A stretch of 64,000 nt of DNA from Candidula unifasciata (GCA_905116865.2 CAJHNH020002580.1:406081-470080); one strand, 5' to 3'. Positions 1-9,489 are shown, numbered from the stretch's first letter. The notes: a model not told the origin generated them from the letters alone. Translations and numbers: made by a program.

Positions 1-191
1 CCACACGGGGAGACTGTTAAGTTAAATATAATTTAAGAGTCATTTCAAATAATCATAGTGCTTATACTCTGTAGTTTGTCCTTACTAAAAGTGATCTGAG
101 ATATCGTTATTCTGTCTTAAGATATATTAACATGGCATACGCTAACCCCTCCCTGTTCGTGTAATGTACTGTTTAATCCTTCTGTATAGTT
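1..191. other. unannotated flank
   Basis: AT-rich sequence with no open frame, repeat or motif that I recognise. It ends at the target duplication of the hAT-like element. Confidence 0.5.
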
Positions 192-199
192 CTCTAGGG

Positions 200-641
200 C
201 AGGGGTTCTGAAATTGTTTTCGCCACGGCACCCTTGTCGGGCAAAAATGTTTTCGCGGCACACCTACCCTTATAGCAGTTAGAACACTTGAGAAAATAAG
301 AAAAAACAGAGCATATTTAATTTTCAGTTGACTTTAATGCGATGATTTGGCTGCATTTTTGACTATTTCCTTTATGCCAATGGGAATTTAATTTCACTTG
401 AAGATTGCTCTTGTATCTGTTTTTTTAATACGTTGAGAATCCACTGCAGCCTTGCCAATAGCATTGCATTCTTAAATACACCTGCATGCAGAACTGTTGT
501 TGGCTTTCTTTACAGTATTTATGTTTTAATAGACTGTCTTCGCTGATCACACGCAAATTTGGAAAAAACTCCCCATTTTTGCCGCGACACCCCTGGCATC
601 ACTCGCGGCACCCCTGGCATCACCCAGTTGGAGAACTGCTG
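200..641. mobile_element. non-autonomous hAT-like element
   Basis: A 442-bp element bounded by the same 8-bp word, CTCTAGGG, at 192-199 and 642-649. The ends are imperfect inverted repeats: CAGGGGTTCTGAAATTG on the left against CAGCAGTTCTCCAACTG (reverse complement of the right end), 12 of 17 matching. An 8-bp duplication with CAGNGGTTCT-type termini is the known hAT signature. There is no transposase frame, so it is a MITE or deletion derivative. The right half carries a short direct repeat of CACCCCTGGCATCAC type. Confidence 0.8.
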
Positions 642-811
642 CTCTAGGGAAGTCTACTTCAACCCCGCCCCCTTTTTAAAAAATGTATTCTCGTGTCAAA
701 AACACGAATACCATAGGCTATATAGGAAAACATGTAGGCCTATATGTGGGGGAGGGCTCTATGTGCGGTTGCAATTTGTCTTGCTCGGAATTTATATTTT
801 TTATATGAACA

Positions 812-1050
812 TGTAGGGGAGGTACATGGTCTCGAGGCATGGTGTCCGCCTCGAGTGCTAAAGGTTCAAGAGGTTAGGGCTGGGATTTTTTTTTCACGTG
901 GACTTGGACTTCTAGTAATATCCCCCTGGTCTCTGGGTAGTAAAATTGAACGCCCATGTGCATTGTTGCACACGTAAAAATCCCTTGGCAATTGGAAATC
1001 GAAAAAAAGTAGCCTGACGGCGCTGCCCGGGCTAAATTTGGCTTTAAAAA
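812..1050 (+). mobile_element. tRNA-derived SINE
   Basis: A pol III-like head has an A-box-like stretch (TGGTCTCGAGGCATGG) and, about 40 bases on, a B-box-like GGTTCAAGAGG. The tRNA-unrelated body runs through TGTGCATTGTTGCACACG and GCCTGACGGCGCTGCCC. It lies 5' of the DDAH gene. The family name is not recognised. Confidence 0.65.
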
Positions 1051-1321
1051 TCTACCCAAAGAATTTCAGGATCCTCGCTGGTGCACTGTGCTGAGCTTCT
1101 TCAGACTCAGACTTGAGTTAAAAGCAGAACGGAACACTTATTGATTGTGCCAAGATGTTGATCCGTTGTTCAAACCTTTTATAATGTACGCATAAACCAG
1201 CTAAGGGTTTTTTCCCAACCATATCGCTCTGATTCACCCAACGCCCACACACACACCCACATTGAAGCGACGCCGCTGGTAGCCACTCCCCCCAACACGG
1301 AAGCGTTTATTGACTGCAAAG

Positions 1322-1603
1322 ATGGCAGCCTTCCACTACAATTATGCAGTTATCTGCCGGGTTCCTCAATCTATCTCCAACAGAAGTGTTGGTTCTGATA
1401 ACTATCCGAGAGGGGTTGACGTTGACAAAGCCAGACAAGAGTATGAAACCCTCAGAGAGGTATTAAAGAGCTTGGATTTGAACATAATCGAAATGGTGGA
1501 GGACGACAATTACCCCGACTGTTGTTTTGTTGACGATACCACTGTTGTGATTGGAAATACGGCCCTGATAGCTCGACCCGGCCATATTTCGCGTCAGGGA
1601 GAG
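1322..1603 (+). CDS. DDAH1: DDAH-like exon 1 (start exon)
   Basis: Encodes residues 1-94, from MAAFHYNYAV to RPGHISRQGE, ending in phase 0 at GAG|GTATGG. Holds the substrate-site Asp66, the VDD pair and Arg91. An upstream in-frame TTG at 1310 is not a plausible eukaryotic start; the ATG at 1322 is the first good one. Confidence 0.9.
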
Positions 1604-4600
1604 GTATGGTTCACTTCACTTGTAATTTAATTGTTGTATACAAGTTTGATGCTGTAAATACTGCAGAGTCATCATCTTCTGGTAACACTGCATGTCGTTG
1701 GGTCACCAGTTGCTGTTGACGGCACTGATCAGCCCGGCTCTCCTCCGAACTTCTACCCCATATTATGGCTTCCAAACAAAAACCCTAACAGGGCCTCAGT
1801 CGTGTGTCAATTGCGCACTTCCAGCGACCTAATTTGCAGCGTGGATTGGGGCTAAACTAGATGGCTGGGACTCATCAGCAAAGCTGCAGGAGATGCGGAA
1901 GCTGCTGCTCGTGAGTCCCAGCCATCTAGTTTAGCCCTAATTAACGCCGCGTGAGCGGCATAGGGGATATTCTTGGCGGTGGGGGTAGTCGCCGAAAAAC
2001 CGCAAATTAGGTCGCCGGAAGTGCGCAATTGACACGTGACTGAGGCCGTTTTTTGGCCGCCATATTTTGTGCCCTTTATTCAGACACTCAACATTACGGA
2101 CGATGATATGGAGATGACGGGGAGACCATGCGCTTCTACACAGATTAGTGATAGTGTTCTTCCGATGAAACTCAGCGCCGAGCGTATCCACCGTGCCGCC
2201 ACGCGCGGTTCGGATAGGGATCTAAACTAGATGCCTGGGACTCACGAGCAAATAAATTGGAGGAAATTGCAGTAGCTGCTGCTCGTGAGTCCCAGCCATC
2301 TAGTTTAGCCCCTCATCCGCGCCGCGCGTAGCAGCACGGGGGGATACTGTATGCGGTGCGGCATAGTCGCAGAAACAGATCCGCAATTAACATCTCACTG
2401 AGACCCTGTTAGAGCATTTGTTTCGTTATTTGGAGCCGATCCTAGTTTTGCCGCAATTTGTTCCTCAGAGAGAAACCCGCATTTTGCATAGAACTGAGGC
2501 CCTGTTAGGATATTTGTTTGTCCACCATAATATGTGGTAGAAGTATGGAGGAGAGCCATCAGCTTGCTCCACCTTTGACGTTCAGATGCAATAAACTTCA
2601 TGGTCATTTTATCTAGGTCTTTCTTGGTCTGCCTCTTCTTCTCTATCTACCCCTCTACTGAGTATTGTTTTTGAAAGGCATTTAGATCTTATTAATGTTC
2701 TCACCATTGCATTTTTAAAATCTTTTCACTGTAGTTGCAGAGAGATTTTTCTAGGCCATTAACTGTGAGTTTCTCAGCAGTAGGGAAATTAGTGGGTTAT
2801 TTCATCAGCGGGAGCCTTTACTTCCCACAGTATTTCCTAATACCTATTTTATGTTAGATTAACCTAGAGCTCAAATCAGTAAAATCGACTTGTGGGTTCT
2901 GGGGTCCTGTTATGGGAGAAAAAGAATAGACCCACTGCCTTCCTGAAAAGCATATAGTAAAAGTCATCTAATTAGGGGTGTTTTCTTCAAAGTCAGAGTG
3001 TATCTGCCTACAAAGTAAGTAACCATCAACCTGCATACTAATAAGCTAAATTTGTGAAACAGATGTGCAGGCACAAGTTCTGGAGCAAGACCAAAGTCCA
3101 GAAATGGAAAAACAACCAGAACTTTCAGCCGGAGTTTACAGCCGGCGAACACAATGAAGAAGAGGAAAGAGGAAGATCGTTACAAAAAATAAAAACATTG
3201 TCACTTCTCTAGGGAATTGAACACATGATCACTGAGCTTGAGGGAAAGCTCAATGGTTACTACACTACCACAGCTGTCTCAAACTTTCAGCAGTTAGTGT
3301 TAATAAGTATGATGTCAGCTAGCATTCTGATACCCAGAACTGTACAGCAACCATTATTATATAAGATTAATTAAATAAGATTGTTGGCTTTGGCACCTCT
3401 AGCAACTGAAAAACGCATTTACTGCATGCACATATTTCTGGATTGTTCCAGGACTAGTTGTTTGTTTGCCAGTTTTTAAAATACGACAGTGAGGGACATT
3501 TCATTTGATTTGCACTGGCACAGGAACGGAGCAAGTATGGGGAAACCCGATTGCGGTGATGTTGAGACCTTGACCTAGACTAAGACTAATTCAATAAGCT
3601 GGATCTGTAAAACGGATGAGCATGCAGCACTCAGGTTCTGAAACAGGGCTACAGTCCAGAAGTTGACGAACAACCAGAACTTTCCGCTTGAGTCTACAGT
3701 TGGTGAATGCAAAGAAGAACATAATTAAATTAAAATGTACATCTTCTGTGATACATTTTTGTAACTTTTGGCTTTTTGTATGAATAATACAGTAAGCATC
3801 TGTTAAAAATTTCTATTTTTCATGCAGTAAATGACTAGACTAATTATATGGCTCTTTGCTTACAATTGCAGGTTGGAGAGATCCGTAAAGTTTTGGTGTC
3901 CGACTTGCTGATGAATGTTGTTGAAATAAAAAACCCCAAGGCACTCCTTGATGGGGGAGATGTCCTTTTTACCGGTAATTCATATAGAAATAAATTTGTA
4001 AAGAACAAATAGCTTACTAGTTTTGATGACACGTTCAGTTCTGTCATGAATCAAGAAATAATTTGCAGAAGTATGAGCAGGTAGTTAGAACACTAGTTTG
4101 AATGTTTATTAGTTATTGTTTTCTCTGCAAGCACTGATTTAATGCCAGTAATAAATATTCTGTATTCTGCATAGGGTTACATTTTTCATGAATTTCACAA
4201 TTTTCTCAGTGCCTCGAAAACCTCTAATGCCACTAATGTCTTTTATTATCTGTTTGTGCTTGCACACACACTTACACACACACCTACTACCTAAGAATAT
4301 CATAATTTTACCTCCCAAAGCAAGGCCTTACTAAGGGAGATCTGGCTACAATTTGCCTGATTTATTCTCACCATCCCTATCTTTTCCTTATGAACCCTTG
4401 AACCTAACTGACTGTTAGGACTTTCTGTCTAGGTGTGTATAATTTACCCTTATTCCACTTCTGTAGGATGTCAGGGCAGTACAACCAGCAAAGTCCAGAT
4501 CATCAGAATACACATCTGCCTGTGTGGGTTCCGGGGTTGAGTTGTTAGAAACACAACAACAGACCCACTGCCTCCCCACCATACATGTTTTAAAAGTCGA

Positions 4601-7222
4601 CTAATTCGGGGCTTCCTTCTAAGTCATAGAGTGCATTTGCCTGAAAGGTGACGAACCAAAAGTCTGCATACAGATAAGTCAGATCTCTAAAATGGATGTG
4701 CACATAACACTCAGGTCATAACACTCAGGTTCTGGAACATACGGACGAACAACTGGAACTTTTCACCGGAATTTACAGCTGGTGAATGCTAAAAAGAAGA
4801 AGTAGAATTATCTGTGTAATGAAAGTTAATGTATATTTACTGCCTCCGCTTCTTCTTCTTCATGCTGTGTTCATCCTTAGAATGGTATTTGGCATGGTAT
4901 ATAATAGTTCACAGCAAACCTGTGAAATCTGCACCTTTCAGCCACATCTAGCCTTTCAGCCAGTCCTTAACTAGTTGTCGTCTATGTCAAACTTTTCAGG
5001 GAAGCAGTGGGTTTTTTCTTCTTTCCTCCTAGAAATGGGGACCCCAAAACCTACCTGGGGATTGTATATTAACAACTGTACATGTGTTAATTAATTTATG
5101 GACTTAGGTATTGATTTTCTGGTGTCCCTCCTTTGTTCTCCAAAATAGGCAAAGAGATCTTTGTTGGCGTAGGCAAGAGAACAAATGAGGCCGGAGCTCA
5201 AGCAGTGGCAGAAACTTTCCCTGAGTATGCTGTCTCCATGGTAAACTTTGAGAAGTGTGAGGCCCTTCACCTCAAGGATGTCTTCAACATGGCAGGTCGT
5301 AGTGTGATGGCAGTCGCACCAGGTCCTGATGTGCAAACAGTGTTACGAGTTAGTACATTTTTTGTAATTTATTACTCTGTAAATTATTGGTTTTAGTTTG
5401 TAACAGAGAAAGTTTTCATTTTATTTTTTACTTAGATATTACTTTGAACCCCAAATAACGTGTAGTTGTGCGAGGAGCAGCTGGCTGAAGGTTAAGAATT
5501 CTGGGCTCAAATTCAGGAGACCAAGGTTTGAGTCCCTGGTAAGGTCATGGAATTTTTCTGTCGGGGGCAAAAATAAAGCCCTAATCTGTACTGTCCATGG
5601 CAACCACCAGCCATGCAGTTCTTCATCCTCAGGCTCAAAGACCTTCCCGCCTACACTGCAAAAGTATTTAATATAGGCAATAATTGGCATTATTTTTGCC
5701 AGTTGTACTGTTTACCTGTTCATGAGTTTTGGTCTTCATCCTCAAGGAATTCTAAGGGTCCTTTGTAAACACTTGGAAAACATGTAGTGTACGTCAGAAA
5801 CCAATTGTGTCCATATTCCACCGTAGTTGTGGGTTCATGTCGATGATAGAACTGGCTAATAATGACAGCTTTTTTAGGACTGCCTAGTAGACCATGAGTA
5901 GCTGCAGCAGCTTAGTAGTGGCCTGGTGCTTGCTTGCTGGCCTGAAGGTCTTGGGTTTGTATCTCCATCGAGGTAGATTTTTCTCCAAAATTGACTTTGG
6001 TTGCCATGTTGACCTAGTCTAAAATGGGTGCTCGGTAATGTTCAAGGAAGTAAAGGCGGTAGATGTCATGTTGACCACAAGACCCTTGAGTGCTGATTGG
6101 TCTATAAAAACATGAGTCTAGCATCATATACCTGATGAGCTGCCATCACAAAAAAATGTTTTGTTGTTGTTGACCTGTTTTGAAGCCCGCTTTGTCAGCA
6201 ACGAAAAACTGTCATCGTTTGGGGAGCACAGGTTCAGATTCCAGTGTAGTCTTCTTCTTCTTCAGCATTCCAAGTCCTTGAGGTTCATTGCTGCAGATAT
6301 CAACAGCCCCCATTCATCTCTCCGGTTGGCATTTTCTTTCCATTTGGTGACACCAAGTATTTGCAGGTCTGTCTGGATATTATCTCTCCATTTTCTTCTT
6401 GGTCTGCCTCATGGTCTACGACCATTCATCTTCCTTGTGTATACAGTTTTTTTTTACTTCCCTGTCATCTGATATTCTTTCAATATGCCCCAACCATTTC
6501 AGTCTGTTAGCTCTCCTGATGCCAGTGTAGTCACTGTATTAACTCTTTGAGTCCCAAGGAACGCATCATACGTTCATAGGTTCATACCTAGAGACCCAAT
6601 AAACGCAAGATGCGCCGATTTTACATCCTTTTTGACTACCCCTTGGGCCTCTGATACTAAACCCCTTGGGACTCAAAGAGTTAAAAAATAAACATTTTTA
6701 TGTAGTGTATCCTCCTATGAATATTTCTGTCTCTGTGTCTGTGAGCGATGATCAGTATTTGTGTGTGAATTTATTTCTCATGAGAAGCAAAGATGTCTGG
6801 TATGATTTTGACAGTGTCACCATGCACTGCTACTCATGATTTCCTTCAGCCTTCCAAGTCCATGCATTTCATTGCTGCAGATCTCGCCCACCTCCAATTA
6901 TCTCTGTGATTGGCCTTCTCTTTCCACTTGATGACTCCCATGTTTTTTGTAAAGCTACATGTATATTTTCTCTCCACAACAGTCTTGGTCTTAGATATCA
7001 GATTCATGATGAAATTGTGTTTTATAGAGGTGGGGTGGGGGGGGGGGGGGGGGCATTCCCACATTTCAGCCACCGAACCTATAGAAACAGAGTATTTCTC
7101 TTTGTCTTTTCTCTGCCCTTTGACAGGTCCGGCTTGGGAGGCCCTGCTGTTAGCTGTACTACCAATGACATACTCTCAGGGTCACTGAATTAGGTTCTTT
7201 ACTGCACCTCTCTCTTTCTCTT

Positions 7223-7313
<91 letters not shown>

Positions 7314-9489
7314 CCTGTCTCTTTTTAAATGTATTATTAAAAATCTTGTATTTGCCTCCTTTTTTATTTTTATTTCTTCTTTTTATTGTAACGGTACTCT
7401 GCTTCTTCTTCTTCTTTGCATTTGCTGGTTGTAAACTTTGGCTGAAAGTTCTAGTTGTTTGTCCACCTCCAGACTTTAGTCCTGTTCCAAAATGTGAGTG
7501 TTGCAAGCACATCCATTTTACAGATTTGACTTATTTGTAGGCAAACAGTTGGTTCCTTTCCTTTCAAACAGATGTCCTCTGAATTTAAATGATGCCCTCA
7601 CTTAGTCGACTCCTACGACATCCTTTTTGGGGAGGCAGTGAGCTTATTCTTTTTTGCCCACATTGGGGCCCTGGAACCCATCTGGGGCATAATGCTATTC
7701 AGTATCTACTCATTTATTTAATTCCTTTTTCATCTTCTTTGTGCCTTTTTTTTTTACTGCTTTGGGTGTTGAAGGAGATGTAAGGTCCTGCTTTGTGCTC
7801 TTCTGACTGCTTCGACCATAGACACATTGTGGTTGTTTCTCTGATGTTATCTTCCCATATTGTTCTTGGTCTGCCTCTTGTTCTATGTCCCATTCCTCTG
7901 TTAGTATATGTCTTGTATGGTATAGCATCAGGAGGCATTCTCTTCAAGTGGGCAGACCATTTGGTTTGCTGCCTTTGTATGTATTTAATTCCTACTTGTG
8001 CTTGATCCAACCAGCAAATGCAGGATGTGGCCAGTTACCCATACCAGGTCATGCAGATGGACACACGCATGGCCACAGACATGCTGTTTGTCAATGGTCA
8101 CCTGATTCACCATGTCCGAAATGAGATGGGAGACAAGAGTTACGGGGTAAGCATTTCTCCCTGATGTTATGCACACAGCAAATAATATACATTCTGTTTT
8201 ACTTTAATAAGCACACATATGGTGGCTGTGGCCATTGAGTTAACCATATGTGTAAAATCCTCCCCATACTTAAATAAGCACACCTCCCAATACTTAAAAA
8301 AGCACACCTCCCAATACTTAAATAAGCACACATATCAAGGCCATTGAGTTAACCATATGTGTCAATTCCTCCCCATACTTGAATAAGCACACATATGGTG
8401 GCCGTGGCCATTGAGTTAACCATATGTGTCAGTTTATTCCCATGTCCGTAATCAGTCCCCTGGGACTGAAAGAGTTAAACCAGATTTACCTATCAAAACT
8501 CACATGTGACAAGTTTTCAAAATAAATTCAAGGATACCTAAAACACACAGAGATGATAATTAGACACACACAGAGATTAATAATGTATGCATGATATAGA
8601 AAAGGCTTTCATCGGATGCCTCTTCAAAACCTGACACTGAAAGGCAACACAGGACTAGAGAAGGCAAAAGTACAGAAAAAGTTGCAGGAGATGGGAAAAT
8701 AACGATGGCTTGGGATGCCTGATTGTAACTGACTCACAAAGAATGTTGAGAAAGGTGAAAACAGGCATGCTTCATGCCGAGTGGCAATCCTCACTTCAGA
8801 GGTCGTGGGTAGTTAGCATCCTTAGGATAATATCTCCAGGTGATGCCGGTGTTTTGGGAAATGAACACACATATAGACTGGCTGGCTCTGCACCATTTAG
8901 TGGTGAATTGATGTATGACAAGTCAGATATTGTGAGGGCCCTTTGGGAGCAAGTGAACAGTGCAGCGGCGCAGGTAGATCATTATGGTCTAAGGAGAATG
9001 GCGCTGCGAGGGGTTACCAACACTTAGGGAAAGGAGGAGACAGATATACAATCAGACAGTTACTGGTACCATCGGAATTGGAACTCTTCGCTTGCTGCTG
9101 AAGATGGGGACTGAGCACTTATGTGAGTGTCCCAAGTGCTGTGATGTCGATTCTTAATTCAGCATTCAGCAAGGGATACTTCACTGGAGATTATAGGGCA
9201 GAAAAACAAGACTTGTGCATACCATAACAGCAATAAGAAGGTTGTAAATGAGTTTTATTTGTTGATATTTTGTTATTTGTTTCAGATTCTAGATGAGAAA
9301 ATTCTCTGGCCCAGACATCACATCCAGATGACAGAGCTGGCAAAAATTGGTGGCACCATCAACAGTTTGGTTATCCTTATCACCCGCACCCGTAACCCAA
9401 AGCGGATCATTAGTAACATCCAGGATGAGGATCTTGGCTACTTCACCATGTGGAAACGAGGCCCGGATTCTGTCCCAATCTTGAACTAG
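1322..9489 (+). CDS. DDAH1: dimethylarginine dimethylaminohydrolase-like protein (5 exons)
   Basis: Spliced CDS join(1322..1603, 3872..3974, 5149..5348, 8015..8146, 9286..9489), 306 residues. Known DDAH hydrolyses asymmetric dimethylarginine and monomethylarginine to citrulline, relieving nitric oxide synthase inhibition in the cytosol. Seen here: the pentein-fold landmarks LPDC-like (YPDC, Asp66), VDD (Asp71-Asp72), RPGHxSR (Arg91), LDGGDVLFTG, GKRTN (Arg139) and LHLKD (His169), which match substrate-binding and catalytic residues of vertebrate DDAH1. The nucleophile position is different: without gaps, MTELAKIGGTINSLVILIT aligns to the segment holding human Cys274, and Ser266 sits at that Cys. 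The protein also runs about 35 residues past the usual end (human DDAH1 is 285 residues). All introns are GT-AG with matching phases. The start is the ATG at 1322 in an AAAGATGG context. The choice of DDAH1 over another paralogue is uncertain. An inactive pseudoenzyme is inferred, not shown. Confidence 0.9.
1736..2557. mobile_element. composite inverted-repeat (fold-back) element in DDAH intron 1
   Basis: Outer ends are inverted repeats of about 65 bases: GGCTCTCCTCC plus a CATATTATGG segment and CCTAACAGGGCCTCAGT on the left, mirrored at 2490-2557. Inside are two palindromic cores (1848-1937 and 2220-2312), each with arms reading CTAAACTAGATGSCTGGGAC and its complement. A third core lies at 21352-21455. 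ATCAGC occurs at 1728-1733 and 2558-2563, a possible target duplication that is slightly offset. No transposase frame is seen. Confidence 0.7.
2600..2785 (-). mobile_element. decayed LINE-derived fragment
   Basis: Read on the minus strand it contains a RGRPRKT-like stretch (complement of TCTTTCTTGGTCTGCCTCTT), typical of the RT C-terminus of RTE/Jockey-type LINEs. A related fragment lies at 44855-45125. Confidence 0.4.
2888..3175 (+). mobile_element. SINE-A copy (GAAGAA-tailed)
   Basis: Near full-length copy of the commonest repeat in the window. Landmarks in order: GTGGGTTCTGGGGTCC, AGACCCACTGCCT, CATCTAATTAGG, GTGTATCTGCCT, ACAGATGTGCAGGC, AACAACCAGAACTTTC, GTTTACAGCCGGCGAAC, then an (AAGAAG)-type tail. 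It lies in intron 1 of the DDAH-like gene. Confidence 0.75.
3190..3285 (-). mobile_element. tRNA-like SINE head
   Basis: The minus strand reads TGGTAGTGTAGT and, about 40 bases on, GTGTTCAATTCCC, an A-box/B-box pair. It is not an intact tRNA gene because no acceptor stem can be folded by eye. Confidence 0.45.
3510..3716 (+). mobile_element. TGGCACAGG element fragment joined to a 5'-truncated SINE-A
   Basis: 3510-3592 matches the 3' part of the 402-bp element at 62583-62984 (TGGCACAGGAACGGAGCAAG through TAGACTAAGACTA). From 3593 the sequence is the 3' half of SINE-A with the usual ACCAGAACTTTCC and AAAGAAGAA end. Confidence 0.6.
3872..3974 (+). CDS. DDAH1: DDAH-like exon 2
   Basis: Begins after TTGCAG and ends at ACCG|GTAATT, phase 0 to 1. 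Encodes VGEIRKVLVSDLL through the hallmark LDGGDVLFTG, the most conserved DDAH motif. Confidence 0.9.
4521..4800 (+). mobile_element. SINE-A copy
   Basis: GTGTGGGTTCCGGGG start, CAGACCCACTGCCTCCCC, GTCGACTAATTCGGG, a duplicated CATAACACTCAGGT, and the terminal TTTACAGCTGGTGAATGC followed by AAAAAGAAGAAG. It lies in DDAH intron 2. Confidence 0.75.
5149..5348 (+). CDS. DDAH1: DDAH-like exon 3
   Basis: Acceptor CAAAATAG, donor CGA|GTTAGT, phase 1 to 0. Encodes GKEIFVGVGKRTNEAGAQ (Arg139), then the catalytic His169 in EALHLKD and NMAGRSVMAVAPG. Confidence 0.92.
5465..5690 (+). mobile_element. tRNA-derived SINE
   Basis: A-box-like CAGCTGGCTGAAGG and B-box-like AGGTTTGAGTCCC are about 40 bases apart, followed by a tRNA-unrelated body. 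It lies in DDAH intron 3. Confidence 0.6.
5885..6155 (+). mobile_element. tRNA-derived SINE (CCAATCAG/TATAAAAA-body family)
   Basis: The head contains TAGTGGCCTGGTGCTTG and TCTTGGGTTTGTATCTCC. The body carries TTGACCTAGTCTAAAATGG and GTGCTGATTGGTCTATAAAA, the module also found at 17225-17482, 27950-28135, 51125-51370 and 56285-56500. Confidence 0.6.
6243..6522 (-). mobile_element. LINE 3' end (RTE/Jockey-like RT C-terminus)
   Basis: The minus strand gives RANRLKWLGHIERISDD, GRPRRKWRDNIQTDLQILGV and ISAAMNLKDLEC before a TGC(TGAAGAAGAAGAAG) tail. This is a typical C-terminal block of non-LTR retrotransposon reverse transcriptases. 5'-truncated and not functional. Related copies lie at 6842-7010, 29250-29560 and 57428-57660. 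Confidence 0.75.
6539..6684. mobile_element. TTAA-flanked MITE, copy 1
   Basis: A 146-bp unit opening TTAACTCTTTGAGTCCCAAGG and closing with its inverse ending GAGTTAA. TTAA at both ends suggests piggyBac-type TTAA targeting. Copies at 30771-30916 and 61555-61688. No coding capacity. Confidence 0.8.
6842..7010 (-). mobile_element. LINE 3' fragment
   Basis: Minus-strand text matches the same RT C-terminal block as 6243-6522 (complement of CCTTCCAAGTCCATGCATTT and of CTCTTTCCACTTGATGACTC). Degenerate. Confidence 0.55.
7027..7052. repeat. G-rich homopolymer tract
   Basis: A run of nearly uninterrupted G on the + strand in DDAH intron 3, potentially G-quadruplex forming. Confidence 0.7.
7201..7312. 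repeat. (CT)n microsatellite
   Basis: About 110 bases of CT dinucleotide with a few TTTC interruptions at its left end, in DDAH intron 3. Confidence 0.95.
7402..7688 (-). mobile_element. SINE-A copy
   Basis: Reverse-oriented: CTTCTTCTTCTTCTTTGC tail, TGCTGGTTGTAAACTTTGGC, CATCCATTTTACAGATTTGA, and the GGGGCCCTGGAACCC head at the right. In DDAH intron 3. Confidence 0.75.
7745..8010 (-). mobile_element. LINE RT C-terminal fragment abutting DDAH exon 4
   Basis: The minus strand gives KYIQRQQTKWSAHLKRM, RGMGHRTRGRPRTIWEDN and IRETT, the RT C-terminus of a second LINE group. A relative lies at 38020-38175. The recognisable LINE text runs to within about 10 bases of the exon 4 acceptor, so the antisense LINE appears to supply its polypyrimidine and branch region. 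Confidence 0.65.
8015..8146 (+). CDS. DDAH1: DDAH-like exon 4
   Basis: Acceptor CCAACCAG, donor GGG|GTAAGC, phase 0 to 0, 44 codons. Encodes QMQDVASYPYQV and LFVNGHLIHHV, aligning with the QQM-to-HVLLHR segment of vertebrate DDAH1. A second in-frame AG nine bases downstream (8022-8023) is an alternative acceptor. The exon starts a few bases after an antisense LINE fragment. Confidence 0.85.
8220..8477. repeat. short tandem/interspersed duplications in DDAH intron 4
   Basis: The words AATAAGCACACATATGGTGG, GGCCATTGAGTTAACCATAT and CACCTCCCAATACTTAAA each recur two to four times. The right end TGGGACTGAAAGAGTTAA matches the terminus of the TTAA-flanked MITE family, so an old damaged copy may be included. 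Confidence 0.5.
8690..9160 (+). mobile_element. LINE RNase H domain and C-terminal Cys tail
   Basis: Reads GCLIVTDSQRMLRKVKTGM, ILRIISPGDAGVLGNEHTYR, LAGSAPFSGELMYDK and, after a stop at 9027, GIGTLRLLLKMGTEHLCECP with a Cys-rich end. This is the RNase H tail of a non-LTR retrotransposon; catalytic residues are only partly kept and stops interrupt it. It sits in DDAH intron 4. Related tails: 16462-16640, 19640-19860, 23856-24163, 32562-32745, 33560-34040, 42833-43015. Confidence 0.75.
9286..9489 (+). CDS. DDAH1: DDAH-like exon 5 (terminal)
   Basis: Acceptor TTTGTTTCAG, stop TAG at 9487-9489, 67 codons. The first 40 residues align to the DDAH C-terminal helix and strand. AGT (Ser266, bases 9364-9366) stands where family members have the nucleophilic Cys codon, and the next residue is Leu. 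The remaining 35 residues (RTRNPKRIISN to DSVPILN) have no counterpart in vertebrate DDAH1. Confidence 0.85.
   Translation: MLDEKILWPRHHIQMTELAKIGGTINSLVILITRTRNPKRIISNIQDEDLGYFTMWKRGPDSVPILN

Noticed and set aside
3190..3285. Possible functional tRNA gene
   Set aside because: A and B boxes only; no foldable acceptor stem. The same applies to the heads at 10855, 17225, 37655 and 57865.
5133..5396. Plus-strand ORF start upstream of DDAH exon 3 and read-through into intron 3
   Set aside because: Only 5149-5348 is coding; the extensions are intronic sequence beyond consensus splice sites.
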